Shown in pieces: positions 8,112-16,120 of a DNA stretch of 64,000 bases; positions within the stretch are counted from its first letter, which is position 1, and every line of letters starts with the position of its first letter. The stretch spans positions 37,259-101,258 of the forward strand of contig NZ_BCNS01000002.1 in the NCBI RefSeq assembly GCF_001528745.1, given 5' to 3'. Below the pieces are notes generated by a model. It made no database searches. It was given only the letters and a program-made list of their open reading frames with translations, and was not told where the DNA came from. A program made the position numbers and the translations under genes. This stretch comes from Marinobacterium profundum. GTDB lineage: Bacteria; Pseudomonadota; Gammaproteobacteria; Pseudomonadales; Balneatricaceae.

Positions 8112-9082
8112 ATGTAGTTGCGCAGCCCCAGCTTGTAGGGATGTGGATCCAGGTAGGATTGCTGTTTGATGTAATCCGAGCCGTGGCGCTTGAGATAGTG
8201 GCGCAGCAGTGTGAGCGGCACGACCAGATGAACCTCGCCGCGGTGATACTCGGCCACGCTGTCGAGAATCTCCTGCTTGCACTCACTGTCGATGGCCTTT
8301 TTCAGATAGCCAAACACATGCATCAGCACATTGACGTGGCTGTTACGGGTGGCACAGTGGCTCATGTGCTCCATAAAGCCGCTGATATAGGTCTGCATGG
8401 CGACCTCGATGGGCTCGCTATGGGCTTGCGCCAGATAACGCCCCAGGATGCGGTAACCTTCATAGCTATGGGCCATAAGCAGATACTTGCTCTGGCTGTG
8501 GAATTGCAGCAGTTCATGATAGCTGGGCTGCGCTTCCACCTTCTGTTTCCAGCGGTGCAACGCAAACACCCTGGCAATGAAGTTCTCCCGCAGCACCGGG
8601 TCATTCAGTCGCCCCTCCTCCTCAACCGGCAGCAAAGGGTTGGCCCGCATCAGCGCTTCAATAAAAATACCGCGCCCGGCCCCGTTGGGCATGCCGTTGG
8701 GGTGATACACCTTGACCCTTTCCATGCCACAGCTGGGTGAGCCCTTGATGACGATATAGCCACAGATGTCCGGCAGTGCTGCTGCGACCGCCCGCCCCTG
8801 CTCGGCCAGCGCTTGTGTTACATCCAGCGACGGATCCTTTGTACCCAGAGCTCTAGGGCTGGCAGCATCGCCTACCAGTCGAATGGGTTCCCTCGGAACA
8901 CCCAAACCGACGGCAAGCTCGGGGCAGAACGGCTTGAAGTTGAAGCAGTCGGACAGCACATCCAGACAATATAGCGAGCGCTTGTGCCCACCGTTATAGC
9001 GCACCTTTTCACCCATAAGGCAGGCACTGATACCAATAGAAATGCGCTCTGCCTGCGTACTATCTGCCGTTATATCGTTCAT
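8108..9082 (-). CDS. DUF523 + DUF1722 (YbgA-like) protein
   Basis: 324 residues. Residues ~15-165 match DUF523, with conserved cysteines in SACLMGEKVRYNGGHKR, FKPFCPELAVGLGVPRE and IKGSPSCGMERV. Relatives such as TudS bind a 4Fe-4S cluster and remove sulfur from thiouracil. Residues ~190-310 match DUF1722, the domain of E. coli YbgA, whose gene likewise precedes phr. It sits 12 nt after chrR and overlaps phrB, so it is in the photo-oxidative stress operon. A role in handling photodamaged or thiolated nucleobases is inferred from the fold and operon, not shown. Confidence 0.9.
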   Translation of the reverse strand: MNDITADSTQAERISIGISACLMGEKVRYNGGHKRSLYCLDVLSDCFNFKPFCPELAVGLGVPREPIRLVGDAASPRALGTKDPSLDVTQALAEQGRAVAAALPDICGYIVIKGSPSCGMERVKVYHPNGMPNGAGRGIFIEALMRANPLLPVEEEGRLNDPVLRENFIARVFALHRWKQKVEAQPSYHELLQFHSQSKYLLMAHSYEGYRILGRYLAQAHSEPIEVAMQTYISGFMEHMSHCATRNSHVNVLMHVFGYLKKAIDSECKQEILDSVAEYHRGEVHLVVPLTLLRHYLKRHGSDYIKQQSYLDPHPYKLGLRNYI

Positions 9083-9094
9083 GCTTAGTCCCTT

Positions 9095-9751
9095 TTAAAG
9101 CCCAATAAACGGCTGTACCAGCCGGACCATCAAGCCACTGAAACGCAAAGGCGCATCCGTGGCGATCAGGCAGATACAATCCTCGCCGCTGTCGCTGATC
9201 GGCTGATGGGAGATCTGTTCATCCAGATCGGCCACATCACCAGCCTGAAAACGCCCTAGCTCGTCACTGTAGGAGCCGCGTAGTATCAATGTTAGTTCAT
9301 TGCCGCGGTGACTATGGTGTGGCACCGACAAGCCTGGCGCTATTCTCAGCAGTCGCGTGGCTCCGGGGCCACCCAGGCGCAGATCCAGTTGGCGCACACC
9401 CGGCACCAGAGTACGCCAATCCAGTTCATCAAGCGGCTTGTTCAGATACTGCGCCAGCGGCATCGGAATGTCTGCGTCCTGCGAGCGAACTCGCACTGGT
9501 GTCTGCATTTCTGGCGAACCGGCATTGGTTTCCAGCAATGCCAGCACCTGATCCAGCGCGTCCGGCGCCAGTGCAACCGGTGCAAGTTCCTCTAGCAAGG
9601 CCCCGCCAACAGCTTCCGCCTGGCGCATCCGTTGCTGACAATGAGCACAGCGATCTATATGACTGGCAACCAGCAGCGACATGCCTTCAGACAGCGAACC
9701 CGCCGCGTAAACCATCAGGGTCGCATCATCGAGATGGTGACGAATATTCAT
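9095..9751 (-). CDS. chrR: ChrR-family zinc/cupin anti-sigma factor
   Basis: About 218 residues from ATG 9751, which has GGAG 5 nt upstream and overlaps the sigma-factor stop (ATGA). The N-terminus MNIRHHLDDATLMVYAAGSL and the ASHIDRCAHC segment form the ZAS zinc-binding anti-sigma domain (His-x3-Cys-x2-Cys). The C-terminal half (~110-215) is a cupin with the metal-ligand pattern VPHHSHRGNE. In Rhodobacter sphaeroides ChrR holds the ECF sigma factor RpoE until singlet oxygen triggers release, the cupin being needed for that response. The same arrangement here implies singlet-oxygen or organic hydroperoxide sensing. Confidence 0.92.
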   Translation of the reverse strand: MNIRHHLDDATLMVYAAGSLSEGMSLLVASHIDRCAHCQQRMRQAEAVGGALLEELAPVALAPDALDQVLALLETNAGSPEMQTPVRVRSQDADIPMPLAQYLNKPLDELDWRTLVPGVRQLDLRLGGPGATRLLRIAPGLSVPHHSHRGNELTLILRGSYSDELGRFQAGDVADLDEQISHQPISDSGEDCICLIATDAPLRFSGLMVRLVQPFIGL

Positions 9752-10320
9752 GATGACTCCCCCCACACCTGTTTAAGTTTCTCGAATCCGAGGCGCAGCC
9801 GGCTCTTGACGCTACCCAAGGGTATCCCAATGGCCTGGGCAATTTCGGAATGGCTGCGCCCCTCGTAGTAAGACAAATACAGTACTTGGGCCTGAGCTTC
9901 CGGCAGGGTGCGAATGGACTCCGCCATGCGCGTTGCCAGCACGGCATGCTCTCCGGCATGATGATCATCCGGATCGGGCTCCTCTGCCTCCAGCTCATAG
10001 AACTGGATTTTTTCGCGACGCAGGCGGTCGATACACAGATTGCGTGCAAGACGGAAAATCCAGGTACTGGCATTTGCCTTGGCCGGATCAAACATGTGGG
10101 CCTTGCGCCACACCGACAGCAGCGCTTCCTGCGCCAGTTCCTCGGCGTTGGCAGGCGTCATGCCCATACGGATGATGTACGCTTTGACTCGCGGAGCAAA
10201 GTGCTGGAACAGCCGACCATACTCGGACTTGTCCCGCGACTGGCCAAGTCCCGCCAGGCAGGCGCTCCATTCCTCTTTCACAGGGGGAGCCTGTTTGAAT
10301 AAAGAGATGACTGCAGCCAC
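9748..10320 (-). CDS. rpoE: ECF sigma factor, ECF11 (RpoE/ChrR) type
   Basis: 190 residues from a GTG start with GGAGG upstream. Region 2 (YGRLFQHFAPRVKAYIIRMG ... EELAQEALLSVWRKAHMFDP) and region 4 (TLPEAQAQVLYLSYYEGRSHSEIAQAIG ... SVKSRLRLGFEKL) are complete and there is no extracytoplasmic part. Coupling to a ChrR-type anti-sigma factor places it in the ECF11 group, which responds to singlet oxygen. The symbol follows Rhodobacter usage and does not imply the envelope-stress RpoE of E. coli. A candidate self-activated promoter lies at 10357-10385. Confidence 0.92.
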   Translation of the reverse strand: MAAVISLFKQAPPVKEEWSACLAGLGQSRDKSEYGRLFQHFAPRVKAYIIRMGMTPANAEELAQEALLSVWRKAHMFDPAKANASTWIFRLARNLCIDRLRREKIQFYELEAEEPDPDDHHAGEHAVLATRMAESIRTLPEAQAQVLYLSYYEGRSHSEIAQAIGIPLGSVKSRLRLGFEKLKQVWGESS

Positions 10321-10356
10321 ATCGCCTCCGGACGTTTTTGTTTGTTCATTGTCCTG

Positions 10357-10385
10357 CTATACGTAAGTGCGGTATGGATGGATCA
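10357..10385 (-). promoter_or_regulatory. Candidate ECF11 promoter of the sigma-chrR-phrB operon
   Basis: On the minus strand TGATCC (10385-10380) is followed after 16 bp by CGTATAG. The sigma-factor GTG is about 35 nt downstream. TGATCC is the -35 element known for Rhodobacter RpoE. Near-copies with nearly the same spacing occur before two other operons in the locus, supporting autoregulation. Confidence 0.55.
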
Positions 10386-10419
10386 GTACGACAAAAGGAC
10401 ATTTAAAACACACAGCCGC

Positions 10420-10449
10420 TGATCTGAATGTATGGCCATCTTCGTACAG
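10420..10449 (+). promoter_or_regulatory. Candidate ECF11 promoter of the FAD oxidoreductase operon
   Basis: TGATCT (10420-10425), 17 bp, then CGTACAG (10443-10449). Transcription would begin near 10455, leaving a ~23-nt leader before the ATG at 10478. That rules out the longer open frame starting at 10367 as the natural start. Confidence 0.5.
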
Positions 10450-10477
10450 GGAGCTCAAAGATGCAAAGGAACAGGCC

Positions 10478-11833
10478 ATGAACATCCAGGCGATACGTCC
10501 ACTCAAAATCGCGGTCATTGGCTCGGGCATTTCAGGACTCTCCAGCGCCTGGCTGCTTAGCCAGCAACACCAGGTCACGCTGTTCGAAAAAGACGACCGC
10601 CTGGGCGGGCACTCCAATACGGTCGATGTGACCCACGGCACCAGCAGTGTTGCCGTGGATACCGGCTTTATCGTTTATAACCCAGTTAACTACCCCAACC
10701 TGGTGCGCTTTTTCGAGACGCTGGGTGTTCAAAGCCGCGAAACCGAAATGTCATTCGGGGTCTCGCTGGATGAAGGCCGACTCGAATACAGCGGTACCGG
10801 CCTGCCTGGCCTGCTGGCACAAAAGCGCAATATGCTGCGCCCGCGCTTCTGGTCCATGTTGCTGGATCTGTCACGTTTTTACCGCGAAGCGCCCCACTAC
10901 TGCGAAGACCCTGACACCGCCAGCCTGACCCTGGGTGAACTGCTGCAGCGCGAACACTATGGAACTGCCTTTATTCAGGATCACTTGCTGCCCATGGGCG
11001 CCGCCATCTGGTCGACGCCAGTGGACCTGATGCTGCAATACCCGGCGCTGGCCTTCCTGCGTTTTTGCCAGAACCATGGTCTGGTTCAGCTCAAAGACCG
11101 CCCACAGTGGCGCACCGTCAAAGGCGGCAGCCGCAGCTATGTGAACAAGATAGAGGCCGGCCTGCGCCGACGCGGTGAGGTGCGCCTCAACAGCCATATC
11201 CGCCGTATTGTGCGCAGTGAAGGTAAAATCGTGCTGGAATTCCTGCACGGTGAACGGGAAACCTTCGACCATGTCGTTCTGGCCTGCCATGCCAATCAGG
11301 CGCTGCAGCTGCTACACACGCCCAGCACATTGGAGCAGCAATTGCTGGGGGCATTCAGCTATCAGCGCAACCGCGCCGTGCTGCATTCAGACTCCAGCCT
11401 GATGCCCCGCAGCAAGTCTGCCTGGGCCAGCTGGAATTACCTGGCGGCACAGCAACACAGTGGTCAACGGGAAGTCTCCGTAAGCTACTGGATGAACCGC
11501 CTGCAGCACCTGCCCGATGCATTGCCGCTGTACGTGACGCTGAATCCGCTACGCGAACCCGAGTCCGGCACCGTGCACCGCAGCTTCCTGTATGATCATC
11601 CAACCTTTTCGCTGGCCGCCCTGGATGCACAAAAGCAGCTGTGGGACCTGCAAGGCCAGCAAAACACCTGGTTTTGCGGCGCCTACTTTGGCTACGGTTT
11701 TCATGAAGACGGCCTGCAGGCAGGCCTTGCCGTGGCGGAAGAGCTGGGCGGACGTCCGCGCCCCTGGACACTGGATACGCCCAATCACCGTATCCACGTG
11801 AACCTAAAAGCTCGCCTGGTCGTGCCTGCATGA
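10478..11833 (+). CDS. FAD-dependent amine-oxidase-like desaturase (UfaD-like)
   Basis: 451 residues from ATG 10478 (AAGGAACAGG upstream). The N-terminus KIAVIGSGISGLSSAWLL and LFEKDDRLGGHSNTV is the dinucleotide-binding fold of NAD(P)-binding amine oxidase-like flavoproteins; the C-terminal FCGAYFGYGFHEDGLQAG contacts the flavin. It is the first gene of an operon with a DUF1365 protein and a CFA-synthase homologue. In Rhodobacter the RpoE/ChrR regulon contains such a set making furan fatty acids: UfaD desaturates phospholipid acyl chains, UfaM methylates, UfaO adds oxygen. By position and family this is the UfaD candidate. Substrate is inferred. Confidence 0.82.
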   Translation: MNIQAIRPLKIAVIGSGISGLSSAWLLSQQHQVTLFEKDDRLGGHSNTVDVTHGTSSVAVDTGFIVYNPVNYPNLVRFFETLGVQSRETEMSFGVSLDEGRLEYSGTGLPGLLAQKRNMLRPRFWSMLLDLSRFYREAPHYCEDPDTASLTLGELLQREHYGTAFIQDHLLPMGAAIWSTPVDLMLQYPALAFLRFCQNHGLVQLKDRPQWRTVKGGSRSYVNKIEAGLRRRGEVRLNSHIRRIVRSEGKIVLEFLHGERETFDHVVLACHANQALQLLHTPSTLEQQLLGAFSYQRNRAVLHSDSSLMPRSKSAWASWNYLAAQQHSGQREVSVSYWMNRLQHLPDALPLYVTLNPLREPESGTVHRSFLYDHPTFSLAALDAQKQLWDLQGQQNTWFCGAYFGYGFHEDGLQAGLAVAEELGGRPRPWTLDTPNHRIHVNLKARLVVPA

Positions 11834-12672
11834 GCCTGTCGGCACTCTATTTCGGCCATGTTTTGCATCACCGCCTGCTGCCGCGCGTGCACCGGTTTCG
11901 CTATGGCGTGATGGCACTGCTGCTGGATCTGGACCAGGTTGACGCACTACACCGTCACCTGCGCCTGTTCGCCCACAACCGCTTTAACCTCTACGCCTTT
12001 TACGACCGCGATCACGGCAATGGCACCAACACGGACCTGAAAACGCAGATACAGCAGCAGCTCGCACACCAGGGCATCCATCTGGACAACGGCAAAATTA
12101 TACTGCTGTGCTATCCACGCATTCTGGGCTTCGTATTCAACCCGCTCAGTGTCTATTACTGCTACGACGCCAAGGCCAGCCTCAGGGCCATTCTGTACGA
12201 GGTCAGCAATACCTTTGGCGAACGCCACAGCTATCTGCTGCCCGTCAGCAACAGCGCCCAGGTTATGCACGAAGTCGACAAGTGCTTCTATGTGTCACCG
12301 TTCATGCCGCTGGACTGTCGTTACCGTTTCAGAATGCAAGCGCCCGACAATCGCATCGGTGTGCATATCGAACAACATCATGCCGATTCACTGATGTTTC
12401 GCGCCAGCTTCAGCGGCGTACGCCGCCCCCTGAATGACCGCAGCCTGCTGCAGGCGTGCTTTCGCTATCCGCTAATGACCCTGAAAGTCGTCGCCGGCAT
12501 CCACTGGGAGGCCCTGCGCCTGTGGTGCAAGGGCCTGCGCATTCAGCCCAAACCTGCGCCACCTTCCCACAGCCTTACGCTGGCGTGCGTGCCGAACAGT
12601 ACCGCCACGCACACCACAGCCACTGGCACAAAAAAGCGTAATGATGGAGAAAATGCCCATGAAACCCACTGA
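11830..12672 (+). CDS. DUF1365 protein (UfaO candidate)
   Basis: 280 residues. Its start overlaps the FAD oxidoreductase stop by 4 nt (ATGA). DUF1365 signatures are clear: LYFGHVLHHRLLPRVHRF, CYPRILGFVFNPLSVYYCYD, YEVSNTFGERHSYLLPV, HEVDKCFYVSPFMPLDCRY and the C-terminal YPLMTLKVVAGIHWEALRLW. The family occurs almost always between a flavin amine oxidase-like protein and a cyclopropane fatty acid synthase homologue. I recall its member in the furan fatty acid pathway as the oxygen-dependent step, but I am not sure of that assignment. It is probably membrane-associated, acting on phospholipid acyl chains. Confidence 0.85.
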   Translation: MSLSALYFGHVLHHRLLPRVHRFRYGVMALLLDLDQVDALHRHLRLFAHNRFNLYAFYDRDHGNGTNTDLKTQIQQQLAHQGIHLDNGKIILLCYPRILGFVFNPLSVYYCYDAKASLRAILYEVSNTFGERHSYLLPVSNSAQVMHEVDKCFYVSPFMPLDCRYRFRMQAPDNRIGVHIEQHHADSLMFRASFSGVRRPLNDRSLLQACFRYPLMTLKVVAGIHWEALRLWCKGLRIQPKPAPPSHSLTLACVPNSTATHTTATGTKKRNDGENAHETH

Positions 12673-13915
12673 ATTCCGCCTGGCGACTGAACTGCCCCAC
12701 CTGGCCGACTCCGTCAAGACGGGCTGGTTCAATCGGCTGTGCGTGCGCATTCTGGCACGCTGGCTGGCACGCATGGAGTTTGGCCATCTTGATCTGGTGC
12801 TACCCGACGGTCAGTGGATTCGCGTTGGCAACCAGGACAACCCTCAGGTGCGGGCCGAGGTTCGCCTGCACAGCCTGCGCCCCTTGCGCCGACTGCTGCG
12901 CGGCGGCCAGCTCGGCTGGGCCCAGGGCTACATGGCAGGCGAGTGGGACAGCCCGGATATCAGTGCCCTGATACTCTGGGCACTGGGCAACGAAGCCAAT
13001 TTTGGCCGACTTGACCAGGGTTTCGCCCTGAGCGCCGGGCTGCACCGCCTGTCTCACCTGGCAAGGCGTAACAGCCGTCGTGGCAGCCGACGCAACATCG
13101 CCTATCACTACGACCTGGGCAATGATTTCTATCGGCTCTGGCTCGACCCCGGCATGACCTACTCTTCGGCCCTGTTTGCCGACCCGCAGCAGAGCCTGGA
13201 ACAGGCTCAGCAAAACAAGTACCGCCGTATCTGTGACCTGCTCCAGCTTGAGCCCGGCCAGGAAGTACTGGAAATCGGCTGTGGCTGGGGCGGCTTTGCC
13301 GAAACCGCAGCTAAGGACTATGGCAGCCAGGTCAGTGGAATTACCCTGTCCCGGGAGCAACTGGCCTGGTCGCGGGAGCGCATCGCCAAACAAGGACTGG
13401 AGTCACAGTGCAGTTTCTCGCTTACCGATTATCGCGACCTCGATACCCAGGCTGACCGTATCGCGTCCATAGAAATGTTCGAGGCCGTGGGCGAGGAAAA
13501 CTGGCCCGAGTATTTCGCCCAGATAAAACGTTGCCTCAAACCGGGCGGCCTGGCGCTGCTGCAGATCATCAGCATCGAGGATGATCGCTTTGATGAGTAC
13601 AGGCGCAGCGCCGACTTTATCCAGCGTTACATATTCCCCGGCGGCCTGCTGCCAAGCCGCGCTCGGCTACAACAGGAGATCAGCCACGCCGGGCTCGAAC
13701 TGATCCAGCAGGAGCAGTTCGGCAAGGACTACGCCCTGACGCTGACGCTCTGGCGCGACGCTTTTTTGCAGCAGTGGCCGCAGATTGAAACCCAGGGGTT
13801 CGATGAGCGCTTCAAACGCATGTGGCTCTATTATCTGGGCTACTGCGAAGGTGGCTTTCGCCATGGCGCTGTTGATGTCGGCCTTTACCTGATTCGAGCA
13901 GAACAGGACGCATGA
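12659..13915 (+). CDS. CFA-synthase-family SAM methyltransferase (UfaM-like)
   Basis: About 418 residues, start at ATG 12659 (GGAG 9 nt upstream; earlier in-frame ATGs at 12641 and 12653 are worse spaced). It overlaps the DUF1365 gene by 14 nt. Core motifs of cyclopropane-fatty-acyl-phospholipid synthases are present: AYHYDLGNDFYRLWLD, MTYSSALF, VLEIGCGWGGFAETAA (SAM-binding), GITLSREQ and EMFEAVGEENWPEYF. Activity transfers a methyl or methylene group to an unsaturated acyl chain in the membrane. In this operon it is either a true Cfa or the UfaM type that methylates a conjugated diene; sequence alone does not decide. Confidence 0.88.
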   Translation: MKPTEFRLATELPHLADSVKTGWFNRLCVRILARWLARMEFGHLDLVLPDGQWIRVGNQDNPQVRAEVRLHSLRPLRRLLRGGQLGWAQGYMAGEWDSPDISALILWALGNEANFGRLDQGFALSAGLHRLSHLARRNSRRGSRRNIAYHYDLGNDFYRLWLDPGMTYSSALFADPQQSLEQAQQNKYRRICDLLQLEPGQEVLEIGCGWGGFAETAAKDYGSQVSGITLSREQLAWSRERIAKQGLESQCSFSLTDYRDLDTQADRIASIEMFEAVGEENWPEYFAQIKRCLKPGGLALLQIISIEDDRFDEYRRSADFIQRYIFPGGLLPSRARLQQEISHAGLELIQQEQFGKDYALTLTLWRDAFLQQWPQIETQGFDERFKRMWLYYLGYCEGGFRHGAVDVGLYLIRAEQDA

Positions 13916-13965
13916 GCGCCCGCCACAGACACTGGCGCCACCCTGGTTCTACCGACAGTCGCAGT

Positions 13966-14397
13966 CTAGCGGCCACTGGCTGAGATGCGCTTTTTAATCA
14001 GCCGTAACAGGCCCCCAAGCAATGGCAAGCGCTCATACAGGGCGCCTGCATCCCAGTAATCGATATGGCTGGCAATACGGCCATCCGTATCGAACACCAG
14101 GCGTGAAACCCCTTCCACCTGCCAGGGGCCCAGGCCCGCCAGGCCAGCGCTGAAGGTCCAGAGGATATAACCGCACCGCTCATCCACCGACCAGTGTTGC
14201 ACGCTAAAGCGCGGTTCGCTGGCGCGCCTGAACATGTCTTCAAGCACCTGCTTTACTCCAGCCACTCCACACACGTCATTAAAGGGATCCTGAAAGCGCA
14301 CCGATTCGCTGAGCAGGGGCTCCAGCTGGGCGATGGTATCAGGACTCAGGTGTTCGAACAGTGCCACATAACGGGCACAGGTCTGAGCAGGTGTCAT
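13966..14397 (-). CDS. SnoaL/NTF2-like protein
   Basis: About 143 residues, last gene of a three-gene minus-strand operon. The preferred start is ATG 14397, which overlaps the SDR stop in ATGA; another ATG is at 14412. The fold is a nuclear transport factor 2-like cone: an N-terminal helix pair (YVALFEHLSPDTIAQLEPLL), then SVRFQDPFNDVCGV, the strand WTFSAGLAGLGPWQVEG and HIDYWDAGALYERLP. These small proteins are hydrolases, isomerases or ligand binders. The neighbours (SDR, DUF6134, CFA operon) suggest lipid metabolism under photo-oxidative stress. The exact reaction is unknown. Confidence 0.78.
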   Translation of the reverse strand: MTPAQTCARYVALFEHLSPDTIAQLEPLLSESVRFQDPFNDVCGVAGVKQVLEDMFRRASEPRFSVQHWSVDERCGYILWTFSAGLAGLGPWQVEGVSRLVFDTDGRIASHIDYWDAGALYERLPLLGGLLRLIKKRISASGR

Positions 14398-15161
14398 GGG
14401 CGCGTAATCCATCTGACAAGTGGAAAGTAAACAGAGTATGGCAACAGGCGCAGCAGCTTGAGGCCGAACACAAAGCGCCAGGGGAAAGCGATCTCAAAAC
14501 GCCGTTTCTCGAGACCCTGGATAATGCGTCTGGCGGCATCATCCGCCTCAAGCAGAAACGGCATCTTAAACGTGTTTTGATCAGTCAAAGGGGTGCGTAC
14601 AAAGCCCGGGTTTATCATGCTCAGCGCTATGCCTGTGCCCTTGAGGTCCAGTTGCAGCGCCTCGGCGAAATTAATCAGCGCCGCCTTGCTGGCTCCATAG
14701 GCACTGGCTGTCGGCAGGCCCCGATAGCCCGCCACCGAGGCGGTAATCGCCAACTGACCCGATCTGCGCCTGCGCATGCGCTCAAGCAGGGGTACGACGA
14801 CATTCACCACACCCATGTAATTCAGCCGCACAAGGGAATCAAACGCCGACACCTCGAATTCCTCCAGCCCCAGGGCTTTGTGACTGCCGGCATTCAGCAC
14901 AGCCAAGCTGACAGCGCCGCGTTCGGCTTCAATCTGCACCAGAGTTGCTACACAGGCAGCGGAATCGGTGACATCCAGCGGATAGGACCAGATCTCGCCG
15001 CCAAGCCCCTTAGCCTGATGCACCAGTTCCTCCAGCGCTGCAGCACCGCGGGCGCTTATGGCAACGGTGCAGCCTCTGCGAGCCAATTCCAACGCCAACG
15101 CAGCGCCTATACCGGTGGAAGCGCCTGTTATCCAGACAACGGGCCAGTCAGTTTTTGACAT
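14394..15161 (-). CDS. Short-chain dehydrogenase/reductase
   Basis: About 255 residues from ATG 15161, preceded by AGGA at 8 nt. Classical SDR motifs: TGASTGIGAALALELA for cofactor binding, NAG in LAVLNAGSHKAL, the catalytic Ser in ITASVAGYRG and the YGASK Tyr/Lys pair. The C-terminus ends in a hydrophobic/basic stretch (FVFGLKLLRLLPYSVYFPLV) that may touch the membrane. It overlaps the upstream DUF6134 gene by 34 nt and the SnoaL gene by 4 nt. It probably reduces or oxidises a lipid-derived carbonyl; the substrate is inferred only. Confidence 0.88.
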   Translation of the reverse strand: MSKTDWPVVWITGASTGIGAALALELARRGCTVAISARGAAALEELVHQAKGLGGEIWSYPLDVTDSAACVATLVQIEAERGAVSLAVLNAGSHKALGLEEFEVSAFDSLVRLNYMGVVNVVVPLLERMRRRRSGQLAITASVAGYRGLPTASAYGASKAALINFAEALQLDLKGTGIALSMINPGFVRTPLTDQNTFKMPFLLEADDAARRIIQGLEKRRFEIAFPWRFVFGLKLLRLLPYSVYFPLVRWITRP

Positions 15162-15892
15162 ACGGCATTCCTGCTCCAAAGAGGTTCGGCGATAGCGGCT
15201 AGCGCTGCCGCAGGATCACGGGGATACAAGCGCACAACAGAACCATCGCGCGCCGAAAACTCCAGCCCACGCCAGAGGCCCTCGGCGTCATACCAGACCC
15301 TGGTGTCGGCCAGATCACCGCCCAGCAGGTAGCGATCAGCCTCAACCTCGCCGCCTGCCAGCGGGATTCTGTCACGACCCTCAAGGGTCACATCCAGCCT
15401 ACTGGTGCCACCGGTAAGAGTATTCAGCAGCTGTGATTCATCTAGCACCGCTGCATTCCAGTGATTGCTCGGCAGCAGGTTGCGGGTCAGGCGCAGCAAC
15501 CCCTGGGGACCATCGATTTCAAGCCGACCGTCCCTTGTATCACCATCAATGCGTAACTGATCGGTGCCATCCTCAATCTGCACCCGCAGCCCATCGAGCC
15601 TGCCGGCCTGCCACCATTCGGTGGCACTGTAGCTATAGCGGTAGTCAAACCAGAACGCGATGGGCACCTGCAAATCCATCATTATATCCACTCGCAGGCG
15701 CTCCGAATCCCGGGAAAAGACCACACAGTGCGTACCGATGGCAACATTATTGCGCTTTACTTCAAAGGCCAGCGACGCTGGCACCCCCGCTGCCTGGGTA
15801 GTTCTCGCCTGCGCCTGGGCCGCTACGCCCAGCAGCAATGTTGCCAGTAACCAGCCCGCTTTGTTCAACCACTGTACTGCACGCCCATTCAT
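15128..15892 (-). CDS. Exported DUF6134-like protein
   Basis: About 254 residues starting MNGRAVQWLNKAGWLLATLL with a signal peptide ending near AAQAQA. The mature part is beta-rich: LAFEVKRNNVAIGTH, VDIMMDLQVPIAFWFDYRYS, then ATEWWQAGRLDGL, RYLLGGDLADTRVWYDAEGLWRGLEF. This pattern matches DUF6134 periplasmic proteins, which often accompany SnoaL, SDR and CFA-like genes. First gene of the DUF6134-SDR-SnoaL operon, with a candidate ECF promoter 30 bp upstream. Molecular role unknown; a lipocalin/LolA-like lipid-binding role in the periplasm is a guess. Confidence 0.72.
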   Translation of the reverse strand: MNGRAVQWLNKAGWLLATLLLGVAAQAQARTTQAAGVPASLAFEVKRNNVAIGTHCVVFSRDSERLRVDIMMDLQVPIAFWFDYRYSYSATEWWQAGRLDGLRVQIEDGTDQLRIDGDTRDGRLEIDGPQGLLRLTRNLLPSNHWNAAVLDESQLLNTLTGGTSRLDVTLEGRDRIPLAGGEVEADRYLLGGDLADTRVWYDAEGLWRGLEFSARDGSVVRLYPRDPAAALAAIAEPLWSRNAVCQKLTGPLSG

Positions 15893-15921
15893 AACCTGTT
15901 CCATCTGTAAGTCAGATTGAA

Positions 15922-15950
15922 CATACGCAAAACAGGCACTATCAGATTCA
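15922..15950 (-). promoter_or_regulatory. Possible ECF promoter of the DUF6134-SDR-SnoaL operon
   Basis: Minus strand TGAATC (15950-15945), 17 bp, then CGTATG (15927-15922), about 30 nt before the ATG at 15892. It deviates from TGATCC in the -35, but spacing, CGTA element and leader length match the two other candidate sites at 10.4 kb. Confidence 0.35.
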
Positions 15951-16120
15951 TGCTTTGAATTTTGCTTCGGGACTCAAAAATAAGGCACCCTTGACGTTGC
16001 ACTGCAGCACAGGCTTCAATACGGTTGCTTAAACAGCGGCGTGACACAAGCACCGCCCCCATAGACACACCGGTACCGCAGCCCCGCCGTTGCCGTCCCG
16101 GCAACGGAAATATAGCCACC

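Noticed and set aside
8112..8282. 57-residue N-terminal extension of photolyase
   Set aside because: It is antisense-like overlap with the upstream gene; the family N-terminus begins exactly at 8111 with an ATGA overlap.
10367..10477. Longer N-terminus for the FAD oxidoreductase
   Set aside because: The candidate promoter lies inside it and the dinucleotide-binding motif begins just after ATG 10478, which has its own ribosome site.
10871..11290. Long antisense open frames opposite high-GC genes (also at 2142, 4005, 23001, 38205 and others)
   Set aside because: They mirror the codon bias of the sense gene and have no family or start signal.
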